Part shown: piece by piece, positions 1 through 7,424 of the stretch
Layout of the letters: the number at the start of each line of letters is the position of its first letter
How positions within the stretch are numbered: position 1 is the first letter of the stretch
Assembly (NCBI GenBank): GCA_963783175.1
Contig: CAWANG010000038.1
Location: 124,001 to 188,000, forward strand
Direction: 5' to 3'
Source of the DNA: Roseiarcus sp963783175
GTDB taxonomy: Bacteria > Pseudomonadota > Alphaproteobacteria > Rhizobiales > Beijerinckiaceae
Length of the DNA stretch: 64,000 nt
Translations under genes and position numbers: made by a program
The notes under the pieces: generated by a model
The model's database searches: none
Told to the model about the DNA's origin: nothing
The model's input: only the letters and a program-made list of their open reading frames with translations

Positions 1-2
1 GC

Positions 3-626
3 GTGGCGACGTCGTCACGTAACGCGGCAGCGCCCGCAGCCAGCGGGGCCACGTCGGCGCCAAGCGGGTCGGAGTCTGCACCTGACGGGGCGGGGCCAAC
101 AGCGAGCGGAGCGACAGCAGCACCAAGTGGAGCGGCGTCGGCACCTAACACGACGACGCCCGCAGCCATCGGAGTAACTGAGTCTGCACCTGACGCGGCG
201 GCGCCCGCAGCCAGCGCAGCAACAGCCATTCCGAGCGGAACGGCTTCTCCACCGGGGGCGGCCGCGCCCGCGGCGAGCGGGCCCACGTCGGCGCCAAGCG
301 GGGCGGAGTCAAGACCAAGCGGAGCAACGGCCGCACCAAGCGGGACGGCGTCCCGACATGGCACCGCCGCACCCGCGGCGAGCGGAACGACGACGGCGCC
401 AAGCGGGGTGACCGCTGTTCAACACCGCGCCTACGCCTCTGTGCGCTACTACGCCCATGACCATAGCCGATACGCCCACCACTATCATTCCGCATATAGC
501 CATAACCCCGTCGCGGCCGTCGTCGCCGGGGTATTCGGCGGCGCCGCCGATCTGGGCTCACTCGCTGCGTACCCGGTCTATTGCTTCCCGCGATACCGTT
601 CCTGCCCAGTCTTCTTGCCGTATTGA
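3..626 (+). CDS. Ala/Pro/Ser/Thr repeat protein with His/Tyr-rich tail (5' partial)
   Basis: The frame is open to the window edge, so the true start probably lies upstream; the first usable codon is GTG at 3. Residues 1-135 are imperfect repeats of about 21 residues built from PAASG, APSG and SAP blocks. The tail is quite different: a His/Tyr-rich stretch (HDHSRYAHHYH) near residues 152-162, a small hydrophobic AVVAGVFGGA segment, and a Cys/Tyr/Pro end (YCFPRYRSC). This resembles the C-termini of small exported rhizobial proteins. I infer a surface or periplasmic protein with a flexible spacer and a possible metal-binding tail. No signal peptide is visible because the 5' end is missing. Function unknown. 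Confidence 0.5.
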   Translation: MATSSRNAAAPAASGATSAPSGSESAPDGAGPTASGATAAPSGAASAPNTTTPAAIGVTESAPDAAAPAASAATAIPSGTASPPGAAAPAASGPTSAPSGAESRPSGATAAPSGTASRHGTAAPAASGTTTAPSGVTAVQHRAYASVRYYAHDHSRYAHHYHSAYSHNPVAAVVAGVFGGAADLGSLAAYPVYCFPRYRSCPVFLPY

Positions 627-1070
627 GGAGCCCGCAATGGGTACCGGTCCTGGAGCCTACGCGCCCGCCTCAGCACCCTTCTCCGATCATCGAGCGCGAG
701 ATTGGCCGCTACAGATGGCTCGGCGAATACGGCCTCAAGACAGCAGAACCGTGGTCGTGCGCAGCGACGTTCAAGATTTGCTTCCAATGCCGAACCAGCT
801 GTTCGAGGTCCGTCGGAGGGCTCGCCCCCCACGTCATCAATGTGCGACCGATAGCGGAGTCACCTATTCGGGTCGCCCGACGGCGTTGGTGGAGGCGGTG
901 GACTGCGCCGTACCGGGGACGGGGGACTGGTCCGAAAGCTCTGGAGCTCAGAACCGGATAGGGTGATTGTCGTCATGTGCACTATCAGAGGTTCCTGCGG
1001 CAACGCGCGATAAATGCCCAGGCCCTGGGTTGCCTTGATGACCAATCTTTGCTTCGAGAGTCTTCGCGCT
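627..1070. other. Intergenic stretch without a convincing gene
   Basis: Several overlapping open frames exist here, but none has a good ribosome site or a recognisable protein. The one notable item is a copy of a dispersed repeat at 941-990, listed separately. Confidence 0.4.
941..990 (+). repeat. Dispersed intergenic repeat, copy 1
   Basis: This stretch shares the blocks CAGAACCGGATAG and GATTGTCG, followed by a CAC.ATCAG end, with 7948-7997. A weaker copy is at 4872-4912. All three lie outside intact genes in the left 8 kb. Role unknown. Confidence 0.55.
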
Positions 1071-1475
1071 TCAATTCAGAGGCGGCGTCGACGGCTCCTG
1101 GTTGTAATTCGGACCGAACGCCTCCTTTTCGATGGCGTCCAGGCGATTCGACAACGCGTTGAAGAGTCGCCCGTATTGTGTCGCAAGGCCGTCGATAAAT
1201 TGGGCAATCTTCATCTGAGCCTGCGACAATTGCTCGATAGCGCGGGCGTATTCGTTGTGGCGCTCAATGTCCCCGTCCCGGATCTTCTCGCGAGCGCTTG
1301 TTGCCGCCGCCTGCCTGCCGACAATGTCGACGATTTCCAATTGCTGTTTCTGCACCCGCCCGATCTGTTGGGCCATTTGGTCGAATGCGTCCGATAGCTC
1401 TCGAGAGAGCCTTTCTGACAGCGTCTCGAACGCACGTGCGACTGCGTCGGCGATCTTCTGTTCGTCGTCGGTCAT
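1071..1475 (-). CDS. Coiled-coil hypothetical protein
   Basis: This 134-residue protein was started at the ATG at 1475 because GGAG sits 8 bases upstream; the longer open frame adds an unlikely Arg/His-rich extension. The product is strongly helical with charged heptad-like stretches (residues 5-60 and 65-115) and little else, so a coiled coil is likely. There is no signal peptide or membrane segment. It is divergent from the mucR-type regulator at 1680, so the two share a 205-bp promoter region. I do not recognise the family. The length and charge pattern would suit a small structural or phasin-like helper, but this is only a guess. Confidence 0.6.
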   Translation of the reverse strand: MTDDEQKIADAVARAFETLSERLSRELSDAFDQMAQQIGRVQKQQLEIVDIVGRQAAATSAREKIRDGDIERHNEYARAIEQLSQAQMKIAQFIDGLATQYGRLFNALSNRLDAIEKEAFGPNYNQEPSTPPLN

Positions 1476-1679
1476 GGTCTCAACTCCGTTCGAAAAAGGC
1501 TGTCGCAACCTTCGCTCGTCGTTCATTCTCGGGCTCGTGCCCTCGTTCATCGTGGGGACGGCGTAGTGGCGCGATGAGTGCGGCAACAGGTATCTGCTCC
1601 AATCGCAATTGCTCTCGACGAATCGGGTAAGGAGGGATAACTCAAGCGTAACAAGCCTGTCCGTGGGGAACTTTTCACC

Positions 1680-2126
1680 ATGCCTCGGTCGGAAACCCTC
1701 GAAATGGCCGCCGAAGTGGTGGCGGCGTTCGTCTCCAATAATCCTCTCCCAAAAGGCGAACTGCCTGCTCTGATCCAAACAATTCATGACGCTTTGACGG
1801 GGCTCTCCGTCGGGGTGGACAACGCCGCCCCGAAAGAGGAGCCGAAACAGCCGGCAGTGTCTATTCGCAAATCGGTCACGCCGGAATATTTGATCTGCTT
1901 AGAAGATGGCAAAAAGTTCAAGTCGCTGAAACGGCACTTGGGGACGCATGGTCTGACGCCGGATCAATATCGCGCGAAATGGAATCTTCCGGCCGACTAT
2001 CCTACGGTCGCGCCCAACTACGCCGCGACGCGGTCGGCATTGGCCAAAGCGATCGGTCTTGGACAATTGGGCGGAAAGGCCGGAGCGCGCAAGCGCGGAC
2101 GCCCGCCGAAAGCCGTCCAAGCGTAA
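1680..2126 (+). CDS. mucR: MucR/Ros-family transcriptional regulator
   Basis: This 148-residue protein is a MucR/Ros regulator, a family that controls exopolysaccharide, motility and symbiosis or virulence genes in Hyphomicrobiales. The N-terminal 45 residues form the helical oligomerisation part. The single zinc-finger-like domain follows at about residues 70-110, with Cys74, Asp77, His87 and His91 placed as in the MucR variant where Asp replaces the second Cys. The conserved block PADYPTVAPNYA comes next, and the tail is basic (KRGRPPK), like an AT-hook. The length is normal. The ribosome site is weak (GGGGA about 10 bases upstream). The gene stands alone, divergent from the coiled-coil gene. 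Confidence 0.93.
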   Translation: MPRSETLEMAAEVVAAFVSNNPLPKGELPALIQTIHDALTGLSVGVDNAAPKEEPKQPAVSIRKSVTPEYLICLEDGKKFKSLKRHLGTHGLTPDQYRAKWNLPADYPTVAPNYAATRSALAKAIGLGQLGGKAGARKRGRPPKAVQA

Positions 2127-2149
2127 TCCGCATCGCCGCTAATCGCGAT

Positions 2150-2266
2150 GGGATCGAACCCGCCGGGTCCGCAAGCCGATAGGGTTCTCGGTCATGACCT
2201 GGACGGCGTCCGCGCCGTAGGTATTGAAAATGCGAACCGCCCGCGCGGTGCCGACCCCGTGGCTGT
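2150..2266 (-). pseudogene. Remnant of a RecD2-like helicase gene
   Basis: Read on the minus strand, this stretch encodes YSHGVGTARAVRIFNTYGAD and then AVQVMTENP. This matches my memory of the helix-hairpin-helix region of RecD2-type helicases, where HGVG..RA..I...YG.DA is typical. After ENP the likeness continues in another frame (YRLADPAG), so the scrap is also frameshifted. Both flanks lack the rest of the gene. It is a small fossil of a helicase gene between mucR and the next small gene. Confidence 0.45.
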
Positions 2267-2335
2267 ACTATGTCGGGCGCAAAACCGAGCGATTGCCCCA
2301 TCGCCCCCGCCTTCGCCCTTCGAGGACATAGACCG

Positions 2336-2617
2336 ATGACGGATGCGTTGGACAAAGGCTACAAAGAGGGACGGCTGGCCTTCCGCCGGTATTTCGCAAA
2401 ATTTGGGCCCAACGTGAAGCAGAACGATCCGAGGATGCCGCCCAACCCATACGTGGGATACTACTGGGTCCTGTGGCTCAACGGGTTCGAGTCTGAACTG
2501 CGCCGCCACGTCTCGCGTTTACTCCAAGCGCGGGCGGATTCCGCGACATCGAGGATCGGCTTCGCCTTCGTTGAACGCGCGGAAAAGCGGCTCTCTTCTT
2601 TTTGCGGGCCACAGTGA
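2336..2617 (+). CDS. Small hypothetical protein, distantly like ribosome modulation factor
   Basis: The ATG at 2336 was chosen because it follows a good GAGGA ribosome site; the product has 93 residues. The N-terminal half has the order GYKEG, NPY, then a Trp/Gly-rich YYWVLWLNGFESEL block. This recalls the GY..G ... CPY ... WL.GW pattern of ribosome modulation factor (RMF), which makes inactive 100S ribosomes in stationary phase. The C-terminal half is basic and has no parallel in RMF. The RMF link is my inference from a short pattern. A plain hypothetical protein is the safe call. Confidence 0.5.
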   Translation: MTDALDKGYKEGRLAFRRYFAKFGPNVKQNDPRMPPNPYVGYYWVLWLNGFESELRRHVSRLLQARADSATSRIGFAFVERAEKRLSSFCGPQ

Positions 2618-2706
2618 CGCCGTTTCGAGGTCGGCGAAGTTAAAGCTGATCGGTCAATTACGCGAAAATTGGTTTCTCGACGAGGGAGCGCGCACCTCAA
2701 GCCTAA

Positions 2707-4233
2707 TCAAGTTCCGCAGAATGTCCGGAAGACGCGTTCACTTGTTCGAGGCGGGTTGGCATATTCGGCGAAGGCAGCTTGATCCTCATAAGGTCGTGAG
2801 AGAACCGTCAGCAGGTCGGCAAAGGGCGAAAAGTCTCCAGACTCGATCGCCGCATCGAGCGCTTGTTCGACGCGATGATTGCGCGGGATGAAAGCTGGAT
2901 TGACGGCTCGCATCGCCTTGGCGCGTGCATTGGGCTCGCGCTTGTCAACGGCCAGCCGCGATCGCCACCTCGCGGCCCAAATGTCGTAGGCGCTCGGGTT
3001 CGCGAACAAGCCGCGCGCCTCGGCGTCTGCCATCTCGTCCGCGGCGGCCGCACTGAGCCGACGGAAGGTCAGTGTGAAGTCAGCGGCATTCTCATGCATT
3101 GCTCGGAGCAATTCGCGGACGAGGTCGAGATCGCCCTCCTGATTGCTGGACAATCCGAGCTTGTCCCGCATGCCCGCAAGCCAGTGAGCCTGAAAGCGCG
3201 GCGTAAACGCGGAGACCGCCTCGCTCGCGAGTTCGACCGCCTGTTCTCGGTTGGGATCCACCAGCGGAAGTAGGGTCTCGGCGAACCTGGCAAGATTCCA
3301 TTGCGCAATGGCCGGTTGATTGGCGTAGGCGTAGCGCCCAAATTCATCGATCGCGCTGAAGGCAGTCGCAGGATCGAACGAATCCATGAAGGCGCACGGT
3401 CCAAAATCGATGGTCTCTCCCGAAAGCGCCGTGTTGTCGGTGTTCATCACGCCATGGATGAAACCGACATGCATCCAGCGCGCGATCAGCGACGCCTGGC
3501 GTTCGACGACGGCCTCAAGAAGCGCGAGGGGCGGCCTCTTGGCATCTCGGGCATCGGGGAAGTGGCGATCAATGACGTAATCAGCAAGACGTTCGACGGC
3601 TTCCAGGTCCCCGCGCGCCGCGAAATATTGGAAGGTTCCGACGCGGATGTGACTGGATGCGACGCGGGTCAACACGGCTCCAGGCAACGGCCGATCGCGG
3701 TAGACAGTTTCTCCCGTCGAGACGGCCGCCAGTGCCCGCGTAGTCGGAATTCCGAGCGCATGCATCGCTTCGCTGACGAGATATTCGCGCAGGACCGGCC
3801 CCAGTGCCGCGCGGCCGTCTCCACGCCGCGAGAACGGCGTTCTGCCCGCGCCCTTCAATTGGACATCGCGCCGTTCGCCGTTGTGGTTCAGGATCTCGCC
3901 GAGGAGGATTGCGCGGCCATCGCCAAGATGAGAAACGAAATTGCCGAATTGATGCCCGGCATAGGCCATCGCGATCGGCTCGGCGCCCGGCGGCGTCACG
4001 TTGCCGGCAAACACCGCCGCCAACTCGTCCGCTTCTAGACCCGGTGCATTGACTCCCAGTTCCGAGGCGAGCGAATCGTTGAATTTAATCAGGCCGGGCT
4101 TCGATACCGGCGTTGGAGCGAGCCGTGCGAAAAAATGCTCAGGCAGGCGCGCGTAGCTGTTGGAGAAGACAGCGATCGGGCTGGCTGCGCGGGCGGCTGT
4201 CGGCGGCTTCTCCTTTGATTCAGTCAGCGGCAT
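2707..4233 (-). CDS. selO: Protein adenylyltransferase SelO (YdiU family)
   Basis: SelO is a pseudokinase-fold enzyme that transfers AMP from ATP to Ser, Thr or Tyr of target proteins and is linked to redox stress. The start at 4233 gives 508 residues, close to the family norm, with an AGGGA site upstream. Family marks are visible: DVQLKGAGRTPFSRRGDGRA near residues 123-142 (ATP-binding Lys and Arg), HGVMNTDN near 260-267 and DFGP near 276-279 (metal-binding Asn and Asp). The protein ends in FCGT, the usual bacterial Cys ending where animal SelO has selenocysteine. It lies 26 bp downstream of a rhodanese gene and is probably cotranscribed with it. Confidence 0.95.
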   Translation of the reverse strand: MPLTESKEKPPTAARAASPIAVFSNSYARLPEHFFARLAPTPVSKPGLIKFNDSLASELGVNAPGLEADELAAVFAGNVTPPGAEPIAMAYAGHQFGNFVSHLGDGRAILLGEILNHNGERRDVQLKGAGRTPFSRRGDGRAALGPVLREYLVSEAMHALGIPTTRALAAVSTGETVYRDRPLPGAVLTRVASSHIRVGTFQYFAARGDLEAVERLADYVIDRHFPDARDAKRPPLALLEAVVERQASLIARWMHVGFIHGVMNTDNTALSGETIDFGPCAFMDSFDPATAFSAIDEFGRYAYANQPAIAQWNLARFAETLLPLVDPNREQAVELASEAVSAFTPRFQAHWLAGMRDKLGLSSNQEGDLDLVRELLRAMHENAADFTLTFRRLSAAAADEMADAEARGLFANPSAYDIWAARWRSRLAVDKREPNARAKAMRAVNPAFIPRNHRVEQALDAAIESGDFSPFADLLTVLSRPYEDQAAFAEYANPPRTSERVFRTFCGT

Positions 4234-4259
4234 GCGTCGCAAATTTCCCTTTTTGGCTG

Positions 4260-4604
4260 CTATCGATACCGGCGCATCGATCGGTCGATCTCGCAAGCCC
4301 AGGCATCTATGCCGCCGTCGAGGTTGACTGCGTTGTCAAAGCCGGCGTGTCGGAGAAAGTCGACGACCATCTGACTGCGAGCGCCGTGATGGCAAATGAC
4401 CACCAATGGTTGATTCGTCGGCAGGTCATCGGCGCGCGCCGGGATCTCCGCCATCGGAATATGCAGGGCGCCTTCCAGCTGGCAAATATCAAGCTCTCTC
4501 GCCTCTCGCACATCGAGAACCGTATGCTCCCTTCCCGTGCTCCGCATATGCACAAGCTCGCTAACAGAGATCGCATCTGATCCGGGGAGAGGTTCTGTGG
4601 ACAT
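4260..4604 (-). CDS. Rhodanese-like sulfurtransferase
   Basis: This 114-residue single-domain rhodanese has the active loop CHHGARS near residues 70-76. The Cys would carry a persulfide, moving sulfane sulfur to an acceptor such as cyanide or a thiol. The upstream LDVREARE block (CH2A-like) and the LDGGIDAWA end are also typical. It is cytoplasmic, with no signal peptide. It starts at 4604 with AGGGGAAC about 11 bases upstream and is followed after 26 bp by selO, so the pair is likely an operon. The shared link to thiol redox stress is inference from gene order. Confidence 0.92.
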   Translation of the reverse strand: MSTEPLPGSDAISVSELVHMRSTGREHTVLDVREARELDICQLEGALHIPMAEIPARADDLPTNQPLVVICHHGARSQMVVDFLRHAGFDNAVNLDGGIDAWACEIDRSMRRYR

Positions 4605-5140
4605 AGCAAAGTTGTTCCCCTGACCTACACTACGGCTGTAGATATGTCGGACTGGAGGTCGGTCAAGCTCGGGTCCGGACTCGATCAGGTCCGGCGCCCA
4701 GAAGGCGTCACCTCACGTCACCGATCTCCGGCATCACCCCCGCAGCGACCGCAAGAGCGCTCTACGATGCGCGTCACGGTCAAGCTGGCGCACCTTGATG
4801 CTGAGCTTCGATCGCCACGCAGTACGTACTTTTTGAGCGTGACTGCGCCGAGCGTCGTATCCGGCACGACTTCCAGGGCCAGATAGTGCGATTGTCCCAA
4901 TCTACACCATCGGGCCGTGGGCTCATTTGAGTGTAAGTAATCCGGTCCATCGCGAGAACAATCTTGCGCATTGCAAGGCCAACCGGGAGAGGGTCGCGCG
5001 CTTGTCGCCGCGCGTTCTTGCGAAGACTGGCAAATCGCGTATCTCTAGAGGCGATCGACTTCGCCTAAGCAGAGGCGCAGCGATTGGCGCCCTCTCGATC
5101 GTATGCGCGCCACCCTCGCCCACGGCGTCGAGGATAGGCC
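4605..5140. other. Intergenic region with degraded sequence
   Basis: No convincing gene is seen in these 536 bases. They carry the promoter side of the rhodanese-selO pair and the weakest copy of the dispersed repeat (4872-4912). Short overlapping frames lack ribosome sites and recognisable motifs. Confidence 0.4.
4872..4912 (+). repeat. Dispersed intergenic repeat, copy 3 (weak)
   Basis: The core GATAGTGCGATTGTC is shared exactly with the copy at 7948-7997, and CACCATC follows in both. Copy 1 at 941-990 is the third member. Confidence 0.45.
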
Positions 5141-5427
5141 ATGCAATACCGAATTCAATTTCTCGATGGGGGAGGCGTCCGTCATTAGGGAACTCTCAGC
5201 CGACGCCCGAAGCGCTATTAACGCCCTCTTGCTTGTCGGCAATCTAGACTGGCCGCCTCGCGCCGTCACCATGCGCGTGCTCGATGCAGAGGGGCGCGAG
5301 GTTTACTCAGAAGTCCAGGGCGATCGCTTCAGGGGCAACGGGGCCTATGCCCTAAAATGGCCGCGCCGTTCGTGTCGAATATCTGGTGCGCTTGATTCTT
5401 GCCCCCCAGCCCGAGCGCGCGAACCTC
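5141..5427 (+). pseudogene. Frameshifted small conserved protein
   Basis: The ATG at 5141 opens MQYRIQFLDGGG and stops after 15 residues. One base away in phase the text continues as SVIRELSADARSAINA, then DWPPRAVTMRVLDAEGREV. Together they make the kind of 60-70 residue protein I recall from rhizobia (MxYRIQFLDG ... RELxADA ... DWPPxAVTMRVLD.DGREV). The break lies in the G run at 5168-5172, so one extra G would explain it. The shifted frame runs on to 5519, past the terminator at 5428, so the natural end is also uncertain. It is either a real pseudogene or an indel in the sequence. Function unknown. Confidence 0.5.
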
Positions 5428-5461
5428 GCCCCGCGCCGATCGCCTTGGCGCGGGGCTTTTT
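5428..5461 (+). terminator. Strong intrinsic terminator, plus strand
   Basis: A perfect 10-bp stem (GCCCCGCGCC / GGCGCGGGGC) with a 9-base loop is followed directly by TTTTT. It closes transcription of the small frameshifted gene at 5141. Confidence 0.9.
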
Positions 5462-5475
5462 ATCACCCTGGTCGC

Positions 5476-5504
5476 AAAAAAGGGCGGCCAACTCGGCCGC
5501 CCTT
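5476..5504 (-). terminator. Strong intrinsic terminator of pqqA, minus strand
   Basis: A perfect 10-bp stem (AAGGGCGGCC / GGCCGCCCTT) with a 5-base loop is followed on the minus strand by a run of T. It lies about 28 bp after the pqqA stop codon and back to back with the plus-strand terminator. Confidence 0.88.
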
Positions 5505-5531
5505 AACCCTAGTAGATGATGCCGCTTGGGC

Positions 5532-5609
5532 TCACATTTCGGCTGACAGATACGCCGTCACTTCCATGCCAGCACAGACTTCCGTTACGACGGGTGCAGT
5601 CCAGTTCAT
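5532..5609 (-). CDS. pqqA: PQQ precursor peptide PqqA (orphan)
   Basis: This 25-residue peptide is the ribosomal precursor of pyrroloquinoline quinone, the cofactor of methanol and glucose dehydrogenases. PqqE and PqqD join the conserved Glu and Tyr. Here they are Glu16 and Tyr20 in GMEVTAY, with the required three residues between them; Trp3 and Pro6 also fit the family. The start at 5609 follows a very good GAGGAGAT ribosome site, and a strong terminator follows the stop codon. No pqqB, C, D or E lies in the window, so it must rely on enzymes encoded elsewhere. The tail LSAEM is shorter than in most PqqA. Easily missed because of its size. Confidence 0.85.
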   Translation of the reverse strand: MNWTAPVVTEVCAGMEVTAYLSAEM

Positions 5610-5697
5610 TGAGATCTCCTCACGCTCAATTCCTAGCGGACCTGATTTTGGCGCCGCCGACCAGTCCCAACTAAGATGATACGCGGCAGGTCGTATT

Positions 5698-6030
5698 TCA
5701 AGCTGGCGACCAAGCAGGCGCTTGGGCCAACCGGAAAGACCGGCGGGCAAAGGCCCACAAACGCAAGGCCAAGTTTGTTCGCGCGCCGCCCGGGAAGTAC
5801 GACGTCGTCATCGTCGATCCGCCCTTGGCCGATCGAAAAGGTTGATCGCGACGTCCGGCCAAACCGCGCTCCAACTCGCTCATCTCCGTCTCGATCGCAT
5901 CGACAACCTCGGCGAACCTTTCGACAATCTCGACCGGAAAAACCTGCGTCAGCCGGTCCTCGATCCAAGCAAGCGCCCGCTCGCCGAGATCGGCGCACAG
6001 CGCCCTGACATCGCGACCATCGCCTCAACG
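5698..6030 (-). pseudogene. Decayed coding remnant, unknown family
   Basis: From about 6027 down to 5845 one minus-strand frame reads like a real helical protein (ADLGERALAWIEDRL, then VERFAEVVDAIETEMSELE). It has no start codon upstream: a stop at about 6034 cuts it, and the in-frame ATG at 5883 is internal. The upstream part seems to continue in another frame that overlaps the end of the 6044-6487 gene. I read this as a frameshifted second gene that once overlapped its neighbour. Family unknown. Confidence 0.3.
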
Positions 6031-6043
6031 TCATGCACGCCGA

Positions 6044-6487
6044 TCAGCCGTCCAAAAAGGCGGGCACTTTCGCCGGAAGGTGCGGGCGGCCATGGCCCGG
6101 TCCCACCTGCACCGGTGCCTTGGCGGCCGGGACGCGCGGGTTTGGGACGTCCGAACGCGTCAGCGTCCACTCGCTGTTTTTGGGCGCGGCGACGACGATC
6201 AGGCCGCCCCGGTAGGGCAGGTTCCCGTCGACCACGATGTTGGCGCCGGTCCCGACCCAGCTGAAAGCGTGGCCGCAGACGGCGGGCTGGACGCATATCA
6301 AATCGCGCAAATCGTGCTGGCTCCGAAGGACGAAATATCCGTGCATCCAAACGCGACGCCCCTCGTCCCACTCGGGCGTCTCATAGGGTGGCGGGGTGGT
6401 CATCGCGAGCGCGGTGACATGCCCGTCCTCAGGCGTCAGCATCTGGCCGACGCTCGTCTCGTCGAGGGTGAAATCAAAGGTTGCCAT
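6044..6487 (-). CDS. Hypothetical protein
   Basis: The ATG at 6487 gives 147 residues, preceded by a GAGG ribosome site. The sequence mixes beta-type stretches (VVDGNLPYRGGLIVVA) with a Pro-rich C-terminal 40 residues. There is no signal peptide or membrane segment. I do not recognise a family. Its 3' end abuts the decayed remnant at 5698-6030. The Pro-rich tail could be out-of-frame readthrough if an indel is present, since the neighbouring frame looks coding at the same place. Confidence 0.5.
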   Translation of the reverse strand: MATFDFTLDETSVGQMLTPEDGHVTALAMTTPPPYETPEWDEGRRVWMHGYFVLRSQHDLRDLICVQPAVCGHAFSWVGTGANIVVDGNLPYRGGLIVVAAPKNSEWTLTRSDVPNPRVPAAKAPVQVGPGHGRPHLPAKVPAFLDG

Positions 6488-6609
6488 GACCTGCGCCTCT
6501 AGCGCCGCTTGTCGTTCTCGACCGGGCTTCTGAAGCCGCCCTGCGGCGCGTTTCTGTTGTCGTGCTTCAGCAACTGCTTGGCTGCATGTAGCCGCGTCCA
6601 AGGCTCTTG

Positions 6610-7100
6610 AGTAGATTGGCGATTACTATGCATCGTGCCTACGTTGTGTATGCAACGAGTGTGCGGGATGTCTATTCATGTGAAGCGGCCAAGTCCGCGT
6701 ACCGGGCGCCGAGGAGCGCGGGTGCGAGCCTCCAGCAAGCCGCAAAGGATTACCGCAGCCAATCATGATTTAGCCGCGGCGATAAGCTTTCGACCACCCG
6801 CGGCGCGAGGCAGGCGGGCGCCTCCCATCATCGCAGGTCCTCGCCAGCGAACCGCCTTTTTGAAGGTGGCGGCTTGGCCAGCCGAAGTCTAGACACTTCC
6901 GCGTAAGGGATAATGGCGCTCCGCGGCAACCCTCGGAAACTACTCACGCGACGACTGCGCCTCCAAACCGAATCGGCCGCCGAGTCGCGACCCGCGCCAG
7001 CAGGCCGTCACGGCGCTAGCTTCCGGCTCGATTGCAACGCTGGGGGCATTCGATGCGGACGACGTCCAGGGGAAACTCGCCGAGCGAACGTGAGCCGACC
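6610..7100. other. Intergenic stretch, nothing recognised
   Basis: Short open frames on the plus strand (from 6635, 6913 and 7032) have no ribosome sites and read as low-quality Arg/Ala-rich text. No RNA gene or repeat was seen. Confidence 0.4.
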
Positions 7101-7104
7101 CGCA

Positions 7105-7311
7105 TCAGCCGATTGCGCCTCCAGCTGGCTTCAGGAGCTGCTCACCCTCCTGCTGCAGCTCCAACACGTATTGCGTCGCACCCAGATCGATCCATTCGTC
7201 GAGCGAGAGCGTGGCCAGCAGGGCCGCGCGCCCATCAATTAACTGCACGAGTTCGACGTCCCAGTGGCCCGCGCCAACGCTGCGCCATACCATACGCGTC
7301 TTGAATGCCAT
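7105..7311 (-). CDS. Small hypothetical protein (68 aa)
   Basis: The start at 7311 has a good GAGGATAAG ribosome site. The 68 residues look structured, alternating hydrophobic and charged (HWDVELVQLIDGRAALLATL) with a C-terminal Gln/Glu-rich helix. It is cytoplasmic. The family is unknown and no partner is evident. Confidence 0.5.
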   Translation of the reverse strand: MAFKTRMVWRSVGAGHWDVELVQLIDGRAALLATLSLDEWIDLGATQYVLELQQEGEQLLKPAGGAIG

Positions 7312-7424
7312 CTTATCCTCAGTTCAGGCGTTCGCCCTTGTTGAGGTTGGTATCGGTCGTTGACGGCGGCGAGGGGTCTTCCATGATGTTTCTCCCTCCT
7401 ATCTGATAAAGGACTTCAGCAGCT

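Noticed and set aside
196..204. FtsH Walker A followed by LTARA instead of the common LLARA (protein residues 196-208; gene at 30612-32540)
   Set aside because: The catalytic GPPGTGKT is intact, and Thr at this place likely occurs in other alphaproteobacterial FtsH, so it is not a defect. The coordinates given here are residue numbers.
2145..2165. tRNA-like T-loop (GGGTTCGATCCC on the minus strand)
   Set aside because: No acceptor stem, anticodon arm or D arm could be folded around it; the surrounding minus strand reads as a helicase fragment instead.
3301..4038. Long plus-strand frames opposite selO
   Set aside because: They are antisense shadows of a gene with clear family motifs; high GC makes the opposite strand open.
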